A model generated the notes under the pieces. It made no database searches and was not told where the DNA came from. It saw nothing but the letters and a program-made list of their open reading frames with translations. Positions 24,645 to 36,204 of a DNA stretch of 64,000 nucleotides are shown here, in pieces. The translations under genes were made by a program, and so were the position numbers. The first letter of the stretch is position 1. Every line of letters begins with the position of its first letter. Origin of the DNA: Chinchilla lanigera (taxonomy: Eukaryota > Chordata > Mammalia > Rodentia > Chinchillidae); NCBI RefSeq assembly GCF_000276665.1, contig NW_004955426.1:24825569-24889568 (forward strand), written 5' to 3'.

Positions 24645-27600
24645 TTTTTATTTTTTTTTAATTTTAAAGAGAGTAGTACATGAGAAACAAACAAACAAAC
24701 AAACAAAAAATAGAACAGTAGCAGCATACCAGTACCATGAACATAAACAAATCCAAGCAAGAATATTCGAAGTGATAGAGGGACCCAAGACAAATTAATA
24801 CAAATCAACACTGGTTGTTACATTGCATATCACTATCCTCAACTACATTGCTTAGATTATCAGATGTAAGAATGAAAGATTGCTCAAACCATTAAAGAGA
24901 CTAAGAAAATAATTCTTCAATAAAACATTAGAGATAATACAGTTTCACTAGACAAGATGGTAGGAGCTCACCATTGTAATTCCAGTGCATACTGGTACCT
25001 TCAAATCAGTTGCTCAGACCACCAGACACAACCATGCAAAGTCGATCAGAACATAAAAAATTGTGAGCACTAACTGTTCATTTCAATACACCATCAGATA
25101 TCAGCAATACAGTCATCACAGCTATTCATATATATTTATATTTTGCCTTTCTTCTTTTTTTATTCTTTCCCTCATCTGAGTCATTCCTTCCTTGGAGCAA
25201 TTTCTTTCCCTTTCCTATCATGTATTGTACGTTTTGAGTTTTACCTAGTCTTTCAGGTTCCTACACCAAGGAGACAATATGATGTTTACACATGTGGATC
25301 TGATTTATTTCACTTATGAGTATGGTCTCTAGTTGCACACATTTACCTACAAAAGCCTCGAGTTTATATATTTTAAAAGCTAATACTCCATTGTATGAAA
25401 ATACCACATCTTTTTTTTTCAATTTCTGGGCTGATGAGTATTTGCATTGTTTCCAAGATTTAGCTGTAACAAATTGTGTTGCTATAAACATGGGTGCACA
25501 TATGTGGCTGTGGTATGAGGTCTTTAATTCTTCTGGGAAAATACTCAGAAGCAGAATAGCTGGGTTAAATGGGACTTCCAATACTAGTTTTGTGAGGAAT
25601 CTCCAAATTGATTTCCACACTGGTTTCATCAGTCTACACTCCCACCAGCAGTGGAGTAGGGTTCCTTTCTCCCCACAGCCTCTCCAGCATTTGCTATTGG
25701 TTAATTTCTTGATGATGGTCATTCTTTCTGGGGTGGGATAGAATCTCAGTGTTGTTTTAATTTGCATTTCTTGAGTGACTAATGACGCTGAACATTTTTT
25801 CATGTATTTATTCACCATTAGTATCCCTTCATCAGAGACGTGTGTAGTCATCTCAGATGCCCATTTTTAGATTGCGTCTTTGAATATGGGAGACCTGACT
25901 TTTTAAAATTCTTTATATGTTCTAGATAGAAGTCCTTTGTCTGAGGGGCAGTTGGCTAAATTTTTTTCCCAATTCATCAGTTTTCTTTTTACTTTATTGG
26001 TGATTTCTTTAGATGTGCAAAAACTTTTCAATAAGAGGAGATCCCAGCTGTTGATTCTTTGAAGTATTTCCTGCACAGTTTGGTTTTTGTTCATGAACTC
26101 TCTGCCTACCCCAATGTCATCACGATTTTTACCTACAATCTCTTCCAATAAATTTAGTGTTTCTGTTTTAATATTTAGATCGTTGATCCACTTTGACCTT
26201 CACTTAGTGCATGGTGTAAGACATGGATCTAGTTTTAGTCTTCAGCATGTGGAAAGCCAGCATCATTTATTAAAGATGCTATCTTCCTTCCATCAAACAT
26301 GTTTGGTCCTTTGTCGAAGATAAGGTGACTAAGTGAGTTTGTAGTTGTATTTGTACCTTCTAAACTGTTCCATTGATCTTCAGGTCTGTATTTGTGCCAG
26401 CACCATGCTGATTTTATCACAGTAGCTTTGTAATATAAATTTAAGTCAGGAATTGTGATGCCTGCTGCCTTTCCTTTTTTCCCAAGATTGCTTTTGCTAT
26501 CCTAGACCTCCTTCTGGTTCCAGATGAACTTTAGGACTGTTTTCTCGAGATCAGTGAGGTATGCTAATGGTAGTTTAATGGGAATTGCTTTGAATCTGTA
26601 CAGCAGTTTTCGGAGTATGGCCATTTTCACAATGTTGATTCTTCCTACCCATGAACAAGGATTATCTTTCCATTTTCTGATAGCCCTTTCCATCTCTTTT
26701 TTCAGAGTATTATAATTTTCACTGTGTACATGTTTTACTTCTCTTGTTGGATTGATTCCTAAGCATTTCATCTTTTTAGATGCTATTGTGAAAGGTGTGG
26801 TTTCCCTAATTTCTCTCTCAGTCTCTTTGTTACTTGTGTACAGGAATGCTATTGACTGTTGAGTGTTAACTTTGTATCCAGCTATGCTACCGAATTTGGT
26901 TATTAAATCCATGAGCCTTTTCATGAAGTTTTTGGGGTATTCTGTGTATCGTATCATGTCATCTGTGAATAATGACATTTTCATTTCTTCTTTTCCTATC
27001 CTTATTCCTTATATTTCTCTCTCTTGTCTAATTGCTTTAGCCAATATTTCCAGAACTATACTGAATAGGAGTGGTGACAGTGGACATCCTTTTCTTGCTC
27101 CTGATTTTAAAGTGAAAACTTTCAACTTATGGCCATTTAGTATGATGTTAGCTGTTGGTTTATCATAGATGGCTTTGATCAGCTTGAGGTAAAGGCGATC
27201 TATTCCTATTTTCTGTCGGGTTTTCAACATGAATGAGTGTTAGACTTTGTTGAAGGCTTTTTCTGCATCAATGGAGATGATCATGTGATTTTTTTTCCTT
27301 GGCTCTGTTGACATGGTGTATTACATTGATTGATTTGAGTACATTGAACCATCCCTGCATTTCTGGCCTGAACCCCACTTGGTTGTGGTGTATAATCTTC
27401 TTGATGACTTGTTGTATTCTGTTTGCTAGTATTTTATTGAGAACTTTTGCATCTATATTCATTAGGGAGATTGGTCTGTAGTTCATTTCTTGGTTGGGTC
27501 TTTCTCTCCTTTTGGTGTCAGAATAATACTTGCCTCCAGGAATGAGTTGTGGAGAATTCCTTCCCTTTCAATTTCGTTAAAGAGTTTGAGAAGAATTGGT

Positions 27601-27664
27601 GTTAAATCTTCCCTAAATTGCTTGTAGAATTCAGCTGTGAATCCATCAGGACCCGGGCTTTTCT
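24645..27664 (-). mobile_element. L1, minus strand, cut by an assembly gap
   Basis: The 3' end is at the left: an A-rich tail (T run 24643-24659 on the plus strand), then a double-module 3' UTR (about 24790-24890 and 24955-25075), a purine tract seen as C/T (25150-25230), and ORF2 from 25261 rightwards until the N gap at 27665. The ORF2 5' half is lost or unsequenced in the gap. The right flank of the gap does not continue this element. Confidence 0.92.
25261..27664 (-). pseudogene. L1 ORF2 fragment (reverse transcriptase and C-terminal part)
   Basis: Coding remnant of the L1 ORF2 protein, which in working elements supplies endonuclease and reverse transcriptase for target-primed insertion. 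Here only the reverse-transcriptase and cysteine-rich C-terminal parts are present. It is split over several frames: 27268-27486 and 27009-27230 (fingers/palm region), 26502-26984 with the catalytic box reading FTDDM at 26955-26969, 25903-26148 and 25261-25851 (C-terminal region ending 'HHIVSLV'). Frameshifts and stops separate these pieces. The two aspartates of the catalytic box survive, but the preceding alanine is threonine. Not functional. Confidence 0.9.
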
Positions 27665-27764
27665 NNNNNNNNNNNNNNNNNNNNNNNNNNNNNNNNNNNN
27701 NNNNNNNNNNNNNNNNNNNNNNNNNNNNNNNNNNNNNNNNNNNNNNNNNNNNNNNNNNNNNNNN
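27665..27764. other. Assembly gap (100 N)
   Basis: Exactly 100 N, a usual placeholder for unknown length. It separates a minus-strand L1 ORF2 from a plus-strand L1 tail. Confidence 0.99.
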
Positions 27765-27935
27765 TTCATTGAAAGGAAGAGTTAATGCCTAATTGGTTGA
27801 TCAGTTTTGCATGATAATAGCTGGTAATCTGAACAACTATTTTAAGATTACAGTATGTAATATAACAACCATTGTTAATTGCCTATCATCTTGTTTTCAT
27901 ATTCTGTATTGTTTTTATAGTTCTTTTTATTCCAT
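27765..27935 (+). mobile_element. L1 3' UTR tail, plus strand
   Basis: Reads 'cattgaaaggaagagttaat', 'ggtaatctgaacaactattt', 'gtaatataacaaccattg' and 'tatcatcttgtttt', the single-module L1 3' UTR in sense orientation. Its upstream part lies in the gap. It abuts the 3' end of the minus-strand L1 at about 27940, so the two tails face each other. Confidence 0.88.
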
Positions 27936-28709
27936 TTTTTAAAAAAACAATTTCAAAACAAGATTACAGGAAATTAACAACGGTTACTATATTGTAAATT
28001 GTTATCTTCAAAGTAGAAGCTCAGATTACAAGATGTAGGCATGCAAAATTGATCAACAGTATAAGTACAAACAGTTCCCTTCAATGAACAGATAGAAAGT
28101 AGTAGTATGATTATCTTAGCTATCTTGTGTATAAATATATATGCACATTTTTTTTCTTATTTTATTTTTCCTTCCTACTTTCGTTCTTTTCCCCTACCCA
28201 GTTGTTCTTTCCTTTTGAGCAGTTACTTTTCCTTTCACAAAATCTATTGTGTTTTTTGGGATCTTAGTTATTCTTTTAGTTTTTTACACTAGGGAGATAA
28301 TATGAGGTTTACACATGTGAGTCTGATTTATTTAACTTATGAGTATGGTCTCCAGTTGCATCTATTTGCCTATAAAAGCTTTAGTTTATCCTTCTTTATA
28401 GCTGAGTAGTATTCTATTGTATAAAAATACCACATTTTTTTTTATCAATTTCTAGTCTGATGAGTATTTGGATTGTTTCCAAGATTTAGCTGTAACAAAT
28501 TGTGCTGCTATAAACATGAGTGCACATACATCACAGTGGCATAATATTTTTAATTCCTCTGAGAAAATACCCAGAAGGGAAAAACCTGGGTTGAATGGGA
28601 CCTCTAATCCTTGTTTTTCAAGGAATCTCCAAACTTATTTCCACAGTGGTTGTACCAGTCTACAGTCAAACCAACAGTGGAGGAGGATTCCTTCTTGCCC
28701 ACGGCCCTG

Positions 28710-28769
28710 CCAACATTTGTTATTGGTTCATTTCTTGAACCAACATTTGTTATTGGTTCATTTCTTGAA
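28710..28769. repeat. Perfect 30-bp tandem duplication
   Basis: The 30-bp unit 28710-28739 is repeated without a mismatch at 28740-28769 within the old L1 ORF2. Other L1 copies in the window have a single unit here. Confidence 0.95.
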
Positions 28770-29884
28770 GATATCCACTCTTCCTGGGGTGGGATGAAAT
28801 CTCTGTTATTTTAATTTGCATGTCTCTGCTGACCAATGATGTTGAACATTTTTTCATATATTTATTTGCCATCTGTATTTCTTCATCTGGGGAGTATGTA
28901 TAAATCTCAGATGCCTATTTTTGGATTGAGTCTTTGAATTAGGAGGGCCTGATTTTTTTCAATTCTTTTTTATGTTCCAGATTTAAGTCCTTTGTGGGAC
29001 AGTTCACTTAATTTTTTTCCCAATCTGTGAGTGTTCACTGTATTGATGACTTTTTAATATGCAAAAAACATTTTAATAAGAAGAGATCCCAGTTGTTGGT
29101 TGTTTGAAGTACTTCCCATGCAGTTTGTTTTTGTTCATGAACTCTCTGCCTACACCTATGTCTGCAAGGTTTTTACCTACTTTATCTTCCAGTAGGTTTA
29201 GTGTTTCTGTTTTAATGTATAGATCTTTGATTCATTTTCACTTAGGTTTAGTGTATGATGATAGACATAGATCTAGTTTTAATATTCAGCATATAGAAAG
29301 CCAATTTTTCCAGGAACCATTATTAAAGAGGCTGTCTTTCTTCCAGTGAACATGATTGGTCCTTTTGTTAAAGATAAAGTAGCTGATTATGTTTGTAATT
29401 TTGTCTGTATCTTCTAATCTGTTGAAATGATCCTCTGGTCTGTTATTGCCAGTATTATGCTCATTTTATCATAGTAGCTTTGCAGTATAGTTTCAAGTCA
29501 GGGATTGTGATGCCTCCTGCCTTGTCTTTGTTGCCCAGGATTGCTCTTCCTATTCTAGGTTCCTTCTGGTTCCAAATTAATTATAGGAATGATTTTTCTA
29601 TATCTGTGAGGTATAGTAAAGATAATTTGATCAGGATTTGATTGAATCTGTGTAACAATTTTGAGAGCATGGCCATTTTTACAATGTTTGTTTTTCCTAT
29701 CCATGAGCAAGGGATATCTTTCCATTGTCTGATATTCTATTTGATCTCTTTCTTCAGAGTACTGTAATTGTCAATGTACAGATCTTATATTTCCTTATTA
29801 GATTGATTCCTAAGCATTTAAATTTTTTTCAGATGCTATTATAAATGTATGGGTTTCCTAAATTCTTTCTAGGTGAGCTTGTTG

Positions 29885-29992
29885 ATTTTTTTAATTTTAA
29901 AGATAAAAGAATGAAAACATATTTACAAATACACAGACATTTACAAAACAGCACAAAAACAATAAAAGCAATACAGAATTTTAGACAAGGAG
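29885..29992 (-). mobile_element. Tiny L1 tail nested in the older L1
   Basis: Compared with the matching place in the other minus-strand L1 (about 26800-26850), about 110 bp extra are present. The extra bases (tttaattttaaagataaaag onward) match the L1 3' end seen at 55840-55940 in the same orientation. This is a heavily 5'-truncated L1 insertion into an existing L1. Confidence 0.7.
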
Positions 29993-32239
29993 AAAGGAGT
30001 TTGCTGTTTATGTGTAGGAATGTTATTGACTTTAGAGTGCTGAGCTTGTATCCAGCTACACAACTGAATTTGCTTACTAATTCTAGGTGTCTTTTGGTGG
30101 AGTTTTGGGGGTCTTTTATGTAGAACAGCATGTCATTTATTAATAATGATAACAACTTTTTCAATTTCTGTCCTTAATCCATTTATGTCTCTCTCTTGTC
30201 TAACTGCTCTGAATAATGTTTCCAAAACTATAGTGAAAAGGCATGGTGAGAATGGACATTCTTTTCTTATTCCTGATTTTGAAATGAAAGATTTCAATTT
30301 TTGTTCATTTAGTATGATGTTGGCTCTTGGTTGGTCATAAATGACTTTTATCAGATTGAGGTAAAGACCTTCTAATCCAATTTTCTGTAGGATTTTTATC
30401 ATGAATAAGTGTTAGACTTTATCAAAAGCTTTTTCTGCATCTATTGAGATGATCATGTGATTTTTGTTTTTGGTTCTGCTGATATGGTATATTACTTATT
30501 GATCTGCATATGTTGAATCATCCCTACATTCCTGGGATGGATCCAACTTGGTCCTGGTGTATAATCTTCTGGATGATTTGATGCATTCTGTTTGCTAGTA
30601 TTTTGTTGAGTGTTTTTACCTCTGTGTTCATTGGGGAGATTGGCCTGTAGTTCTCTTTTCTGGTTGAGTCTTTCTCTCGTTTGGGTATCAGGGTAATGCT
30701 TGTCTCCAGAAATGAGTTAGGGAGAATTGTTTCCCTTCCAATATCATTAAAGAGTTCGAGGAATACTGGCAGTAAATCTTCTCTAAATTTCTTGTACAAT
30801 TCAGTCATGAATCCATCAGGACTTGGGCTTTTCTTTTACGATAAGTTTTTAATTCCATTTTCAATATCCTTAACTGAAATAGCGTTATTCTAAATATTTA
30901 TGTCTTCATGATTCAGTTTTGGTAATTCATAAGTTTCTAAGACTATGTCCATTTCTTCTGTATTTTCCATTCTATGTGAGTAAAGATTTTTGAAATACGA
31001 ATTGATCTTCTGAATTTCCACAGAATCTGTAGTGTTTCACACTTTTATTCCTTATTGCATGAATTTGAGTTTTTCTTTTTTCTTATAAGATTGGCTACAG
31101 GTTTATCAATTTTATTTATTCTTCAAAGAATTAACTCTTCAATTCATTAGTTCTTTATATTGTGTTTTAGACTCAATTAGTTCATTGAGACCTTAATTTT
31201 TGCTCTGTTCTTAAAGATTTCTTCCATTGTATGGGCTTTGAGCTTAACTTGCTTCTCTTTTGTAGAAGATTGAGGGCCAGCACTAGGTTATTTATTTATA
31301 CTTGTTCTGTTTCCCTGATGTGAGAATTCATCTCTATAAATTTCCCTCAGAGGACTGTTTTCATTGCATCCCACAGATTCTGGTAAAGTGTATTTGCATT
31401 TTTTTAAATTGCAGATATTGTTTAACTTCTTCTTTAATCTCATCTGTGACCCACTGATTGCTCAAAAGAATGCTATTTAATTGCCATATGTTTATGAAGT
31501 TTTTGTAATTTCTTTTGTCATTAATTTCAAATTTCATTGCATTATGGTCAGATAATATGCATGGGATAATTTCAATTCATTTTCACTTACTTAAACATGT
31601 TCTGCATGCTAGCATATGATCTGTTTTAGAGAATGTCCCATGTGCAACTGAGAAGAATGTGTATTCTGATGTTGTTTGGTCAAACATTCAGTAAACATCT
31701 ACTAAGTCCATTTGTTCACAAGTTTGGTTCAGTTCTGTTGTTTCTTTGGTGATTTATTGTCTAGTTGACTTATCTCTTTGTGGAACTGGGGTGTTAATGT
31801 CCCATGTTATAATTGTGTTCTTGCTTATTTGATTTTTTATTTCTATTATTATTTATCTTATATAGTTGCATGCTCCCATATTTGGTGCATATATATTTAT
31901 GATTATTATCTCTTCTTCTTGAATTTTTCTCCTAACAAGTATGTAGTGACCTTTTATACCCCTTTTTTGATCATTCTTGGTGTGAAGTTCACATTGTCTG
32001 CAGTGTACCTACTCCTGCTTTTTTCTGGGTTCCTGTTGCATGTAGTATTGTTTTCCATCATTTGACTTTCAGTCTATAAGTTCCTTTTTTAGTTAAACGT
32101 GTTTCTTTACACTATATTTTGTTGAATTTTATTTCTTATTCCATTCTGCCAACCTTTTCTTTTTATTCGTGAATTCAGACCATTTACATTAATGTTTATA
32201 CCTGATATGCATTGGCTTATTTTTGTCATGTTAATTTCC

Positions 32240-33306
32240 TGTTGGTTCCCTGCTTTTTCTCTCTCTTTAATTGCTTTCCCTGGCTGGTGGTTTCTTTCTG
32301 ATATTCTTCTTGGAATTGTGGACACTTTTGTCTCTGTCTAGAATATCTTTCAGTACTCTTTGTAGGGTTGGTTTGGTGGCCATGAATTACTTCTATTATT
32401 CATTGTCCTGGAGGTATCTTATTTCTCCATTAATTTTGAAAGGTAGTTTTACAGGGTATATCAATTTGAGTTGTAAGTTGTTTTCTTTCAGTACTTGAAA
32501 TATTTTATTCCAAGATCATCTTGACTTGAGGATTTGTGTTGAGAAATCAGCCATTATTCTAAGGGGCTTTCCTTTATAGGTTATCTGTTTATTTTATCTC
32601 ACAGCTTTTAACATTCTTTTTTGTACTGAATTTCTGGGATTTTGATTGTTATATGTCTGGGTTATATATTTTGTTCATGGCTGTTTGGAGTTGTATATTC
32701 CTCACTTAACTGTATGTCAGATCCTGTTCCCAGGGTTGAGAAATTTTCTGCTATTACTTCTGCAAATAGTTTTTTTATTCCCTTCGTGTCTATCAGTCTT
32801 ACATTGATTTTCTAACATCATCTTGCAATAGTTGAATTGTTTTCTCCTGGTTCCTTGTTTTTCTTAAGAGATCTTTTGTGATTACAAGCCATGATCCCAT
32901 CTTCAAGGTATGAAATTCTATCTTCAGTTTGACCAAGTGGTTTTGAGAGCTCAATGGAATTCTTAATTTCCTGGATATCCCTTTGAATCTGTTTCATGCA
33001 TTCTAATTCTTTCCTATATTGTTCATTCAAAGTTTCCATCATTTTCTTATGCCCCTCTATTTTTTAATCTATGTCTTTTCTACATATGCTGAGCAATACC
33101 TTCATTATGGTTGTCAATCCTTTTCTCACTCAAGAGATTATTTCTCATCTGATTTCCTGTATAGCCACATGTACCTGTTTCTTTAGTTGCTATCATTTCA
33201 GAAATTTCAGGTGTGTGTCTTCCAATTTGTTCTATGTCAGTGTCTTCTGGACTTGTTTTTGGTGGGCTGAGATCTGAGATTGCATTTTGCTTCTTTGTCT
33301 TGTCAT
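32240..33306 (-). pseudogene. L1 ORF1 pseudogene
   Basis: ORF1 encodes the RNA-binding, coiled-coil chaperone protein of L1. The start region at 33306 matches the ORF1 start at 62381 of the plus-strand copy (both begin MT[K/R]QR). The pieces at 33080-33322 ('PPKTSPED', 'EISEMIATK') and 32818-33042 ('IQEIKNSIE', 'EDRISYLED') are the N-terminal and coiled-coil parts. Frames change between them, and the initiating frame and the 'PPKTSP' frame differ, so at least one indel lies near the start. The C-terminal domain (32240-32800) is degenerate. Confidence 0.82.
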
Positions 33307-34054
33307 GTTCTATTTCAAACAAAATTTTATTTTGTTTTCTATGATGATCCGTGTATTTTATACTAAGTAACTATATCACTAGTATATACGCCTGTCTAGG
33401 AAAAGTCTGTTCTTCAAGGGTATCTTCTGTATGTAGGAGATTCTTACCTTGTGTCTGTTCCAAGATCCACCTTTTGAATTAATTGAGAGTGAGATTCTTG
33501 TATCTGTTTGCCCCAGTCCACAGTCCTTTGGTGTTCAGCCAAGGTGAGGTTCAGAACGGAGAACAACTGATTGCAACAGATATAATATTCTAGCCAAAGT
33601 AGTATAATTAGCAATAACAATAGAATCAAGCACAATATAGAAACTGAAAAACTGTGATAACTATAGATTTCGTACTTTAGATCACAGAAGCAAAGTCTAT
33701 AGTTAAATAACACAATCACTCATAAATTATGAGTTTGTATGCAAAGTATTTCCCTTTAGTAGACTGGTTTTATTTGAGTAATTTAAGGAAGATGGTGTAT
33801 AAAACTGGAACGGAAGTAGAAGCAAGTCTGGAGGAAAAAAGATGGTCAAACAAGGTTCAAAAAGCTAGAAAAAGGGTTAAAAAAGGAAGAATATAGGAGT
33901 ATTCCAGGAATTATTGGAACTTGATCTCTAGATTTGGGGAATGAGATTAGTTTTCTGTGACTGAGGTTATCCCTAGCCATTTAGGAAAGAGGCAACAAAG
34001 AAAGAACAAAGAAACAAAGAAAGAGAATATAAATAAAAAAATGCTTCAGACTTT
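33307..34054. other. Probable L1 5' UTR remnant and unassigned sequence
   Basis: Directly upstream of the minus-strand ORF1. By position, 33307 to about 33700 should be 5' UTR, but it shows no clear 142-bp monomers like those at 61700. The rest (33700-34054) is not recognised. Confidence 0.35.
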
Positions 34055-34235
34055 CAGGAGCTACTTTGAAGATAACAATATGTAATACAATAATTGCTAA
34101 TTTCCTATCATCTTGTTTTGAATTCTGTATCATTTTTATTGTTTTTATTGTTTTGTTATTTTTATGTTGTTTCATTTTTGTCTTTTTTATTTTCTTTCAG
34201 TTCTTTTCCTTTTAAAATACAATTTAAAAAAGAAA
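34055..34235 (+). mobile_element. L1 3' UTR fragment, plus strand
   Basis: Reads 'ctactttgaagataacaata', 'tgtaatacaataattgctaa', 'tcctatcatcttgttttg', then T-rich sequence and 'ttaaaatacaatttaaaaaa'. This is the end of a sense L1 3' UTR only, so it is a very short truncated insertion. Confidence 0.8.
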
Positions 34236-34803
34236 AACTGGTTAAGAAATAGGTAAACAATGTAAGATAAAACAAAGAGAAAATAAAATCATATTAAAAA
34301 AAGGGGGGGCACTCCCACTCTCCTGATTCTATTCTGTGTGTCTTTGTCCCTAAGAACAATGCTGATTCACCTTATTTACCACCTCTTGGATCTTATTTTG
34401 GACTTTTCCATCTTGCTAGTCTCATCTATCCATCATGTGCATGCTAGTCAAGTCCTACTGTGTGACTGGTGTTTCCCTGCTGGTCTGGTCCCAGTGTAGG
34501 GGAAGGGATCAATCACCTGAATTCTTCTGGAATATCCTGTTTCCAAGTCCCAGACTTTTCACGGGCTGGTTTCCAGGTCCAGAGCTGTTGGTTTTGACTG
34601 GCTGTTATTTGTATAAATTTATTTGGCCACAGGGGATTTTTGATGATATACAAAGATAGAAACTGAACTTATTCATTTTATTTTAAAAATATTCATTATT
34701 ACCCCCAAAGTCCAGACACTACTTTAAGACCTGAGGATGCATAGATAAAAGCTTTGAGAAAGTAGGGTTCCAACTATCAAAAAAAGACTAAAAGATGGTA
34801 CTT
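34236..34803. other. Unassigned, GC-richer sequence
   Basis: No gene. The part 34420-34600 is richer in C/G and repeats 'ccaggtcc'/'ccaagtcccag'-type words. It could be a displaced part of an L1 5' UTR on the minus strand or another LTR; neither is shown. Confidence 0.3.
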
Positions 34804-34815
34804 GAAAGTAGCTGA

Positions 34816-34905
34816 GGGGCTGGGGATTTAGCTCATCGGCACAGCTCCTGCCTGGCAAGCACGAGGTCATGAGTTCAATTCCCGGTATCGGAAAAAAAAG
34901 AAAAA
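34816..34905 (+). mobile_element. ID SINE, left part of an ID-B1 composite
   Basis: Reads 'ggggctggggatttagctca', 'cctgcctggcaagc', 'gtcatgagttcaattccc' and 'ggtatcgg', then an A-rich run with one G. A B1 follows without a gap. The repeat 'gaaagtagctga' at 34804-34815 reappears at 35155-35166, after the B1 and its GAAA tail, not after the ID. Confidence 0.93.
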
Positions 34906-35054
34906 ATAGCCGGGTGTGGTGGTGCACGCCTGTAATCCCAGCACTCAGAAGGCTGAGGCAGGAGGATCATTGTGAGTTTGAGAACAGCCTGGGCTACAAA
35001 GTGAGCTCAAGGCCAGCCTGAACTGCATAGCTAGACCCTGTCTCAAAAAGACAA
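34906..35054 (+). mobile_element. B1 SINE, right part of an ID-B1 composite
   Basis: Reads 'gccgggtgtggtggtgcacg', 'cctgtaatcccagcac', 'ggctgaggcaggaggatcat', two related blocks 'cagcctgggctacaaagtga' and 'cagcctgaactgcatagcta', and 'gaccctgtctcaaaaa'. This is close to the B1 family sequence and so quite young. It shares its outer target-site duplication with the ID to its left. Confidence 0.95.
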
Positions 35055-35101
35055 AAAAAAAGAAAGAAAGAAAAGAAAGAAAGAAAGAGAAAGAAAGAAA
35101 G

Positions 35102-35159
<58 letters not shown>
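35055..35159 (+). repeat. (GAAA)n microsatellite
   Basis: About 100 bp of GAAA units with a few GA interruptions, grown from the tail of the B1. Likely variable in length between individuals. Confidence 0.97.
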
Positions 35160-35166
35160 TAGCTGA

Positions 35167-36204
35167 AATGGCTGTTAGAGAACACAGGAGAAGGACTGTA
35201 TTTCAGAGTAATATTCAGTCCACTAATCTTTTTTTCTTACAATTATAAAATATTTTTCTATATAGTCTGTCTACATGAAAAATATTCTCTATATCATTCC
35301 TCCCATTAATAACAATAAGAATCTCAACATGTTTTGTAGTTTCTCTCAGTAAAACAATGGGGAATTCTATTTTCCAAATGTAAAATCCTAATCCCACTAA
35401 CTTTTTAAAAAACAAAGAGCAGTTTGGAGATTTGGTGTTTAAAATTACTGGAAATTAATAAAATTTTAAAGATAAGGCAAAGATACAAATTACTGTAAGG
35501 GAGGGCCAAGAAGCACAATTGAGAGAAAGTGGTCAGCAAATACAAAAAATAAACATAAAAACAGAAGAGTTTGACAGAAAAAACCCAAATAAACTTCTAG
35601 CAGCGAAGAAAAACTTGTGAAAGTAAATCTGATGACTTTGAGTGTATCAGACTCTTCAACTGTGTTTATAAAAAGGAAAAGAATTATGAACTTGAGATTG
35701 TTTCCCCTCCTATTCCAATCAATAGTAACTTCCTTTTCACAATGAGACTTTAAACAATTAGGGAAACATTTTGGTTTCCAGCTAATGGGCTTAATAGTGA
35801 CTGTCATTTCAGGAAAAGCACTTCACCCAGTTGTAGGCATGCCAAAGGTGGAAGAAAGGGGGCTGCAGGAGAATAAACTATGCTGAAGGCTGAACAGCTG
35901 GCTTTCAGTCACTGACAAAATAATATCCTTCCTCTAATGATCCCTTAAAGACTTGGGACTGCTTTCATTTAGGACGAGAATGTGTTGGACTAAGAACAAC
36001 TGTTATCTCAACACTTAAGCAAGATGTATTTACTGTGCTGATGCCAGGCATTCCTGTGTAATAAGTGAGCATTCCTTGAGAAAACATACATGGAGTAGGG
36101 GTTCAAATCCTTAAATACCAGTTTTCTAGTTAATAGCACGTTCAGACCTCCCACACTTTTTCTTTCTGCTGAGCATCCCAGGACCTCTGAGGCTTGTTTT
36201 GCTT
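35167..36204. other. Unassigned AT-rich sequence
   Basis: Nothing recognised; a 105-codon minus-strand frame at 35490-35807 has no similarity that I can name and fits chance. Confidence 0.4.

Larger units (their letters stand above)
28296..32215 (-). pseudogene. L1 ORF2 pseudogene, full span
   Basis: Spans the ORF2 length but is broken into many frames. The N-terminal endonuclease start ('NVNGLNS' stretch) is at about 32180-32210. The finger region is at 30524-30808 and 30133-30402, with 'YRPIS' and 'FRAVRQER' stretches visible. The catalytic box region at 30129-30143 reads LINDM, so the first catalytic aspartate is replaced by asparagine. An inserted L1 tail disrupts the palm just after this. 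The C-terminal part lies at 28296-29100. It cannot make an active enzyme. Confidence 0.85.
27940..33700 (-). mobile_element. Nearly full-length L1, minus strand
   Basis: From 3' to 5': A-rich tail (27938-27955), single-module 3' UTR (27960-28090), purine tract seen as pyrimidines (28150-28230), ORF2 (about 28296-32215), ORF1 (about 32240-33306), and probable 5' UTR beyond 33306. The order and sizes match a mammalian L1. It is old: stops and frameshifts are spread over both frames, a second L1 tail is nested at about 29885-29992, and a 30-bp tandem duplication lies at 28710-28769. The 5' limit (about 33700) is a guess. Confidence 0.88.

Noticed and set aside
24990..25090. Separate SINE-like block in the L1 tail
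   Set aside because: It aligns to the second 3' UTR module of the same L1, so no extra element is needed.
25316..25741. 141-codon open frame, plus strand
   Set aside because: It is the antisense of L1 ORF2; the real coding remnant is on the minus strand (25261-25851).
28468..28797. 109-codon open frame with a repeated peptide
   Set aside because: Antisense of L1 ORF2; the repeated peptide is the 30-bp DNA tandem duplication read in frame.
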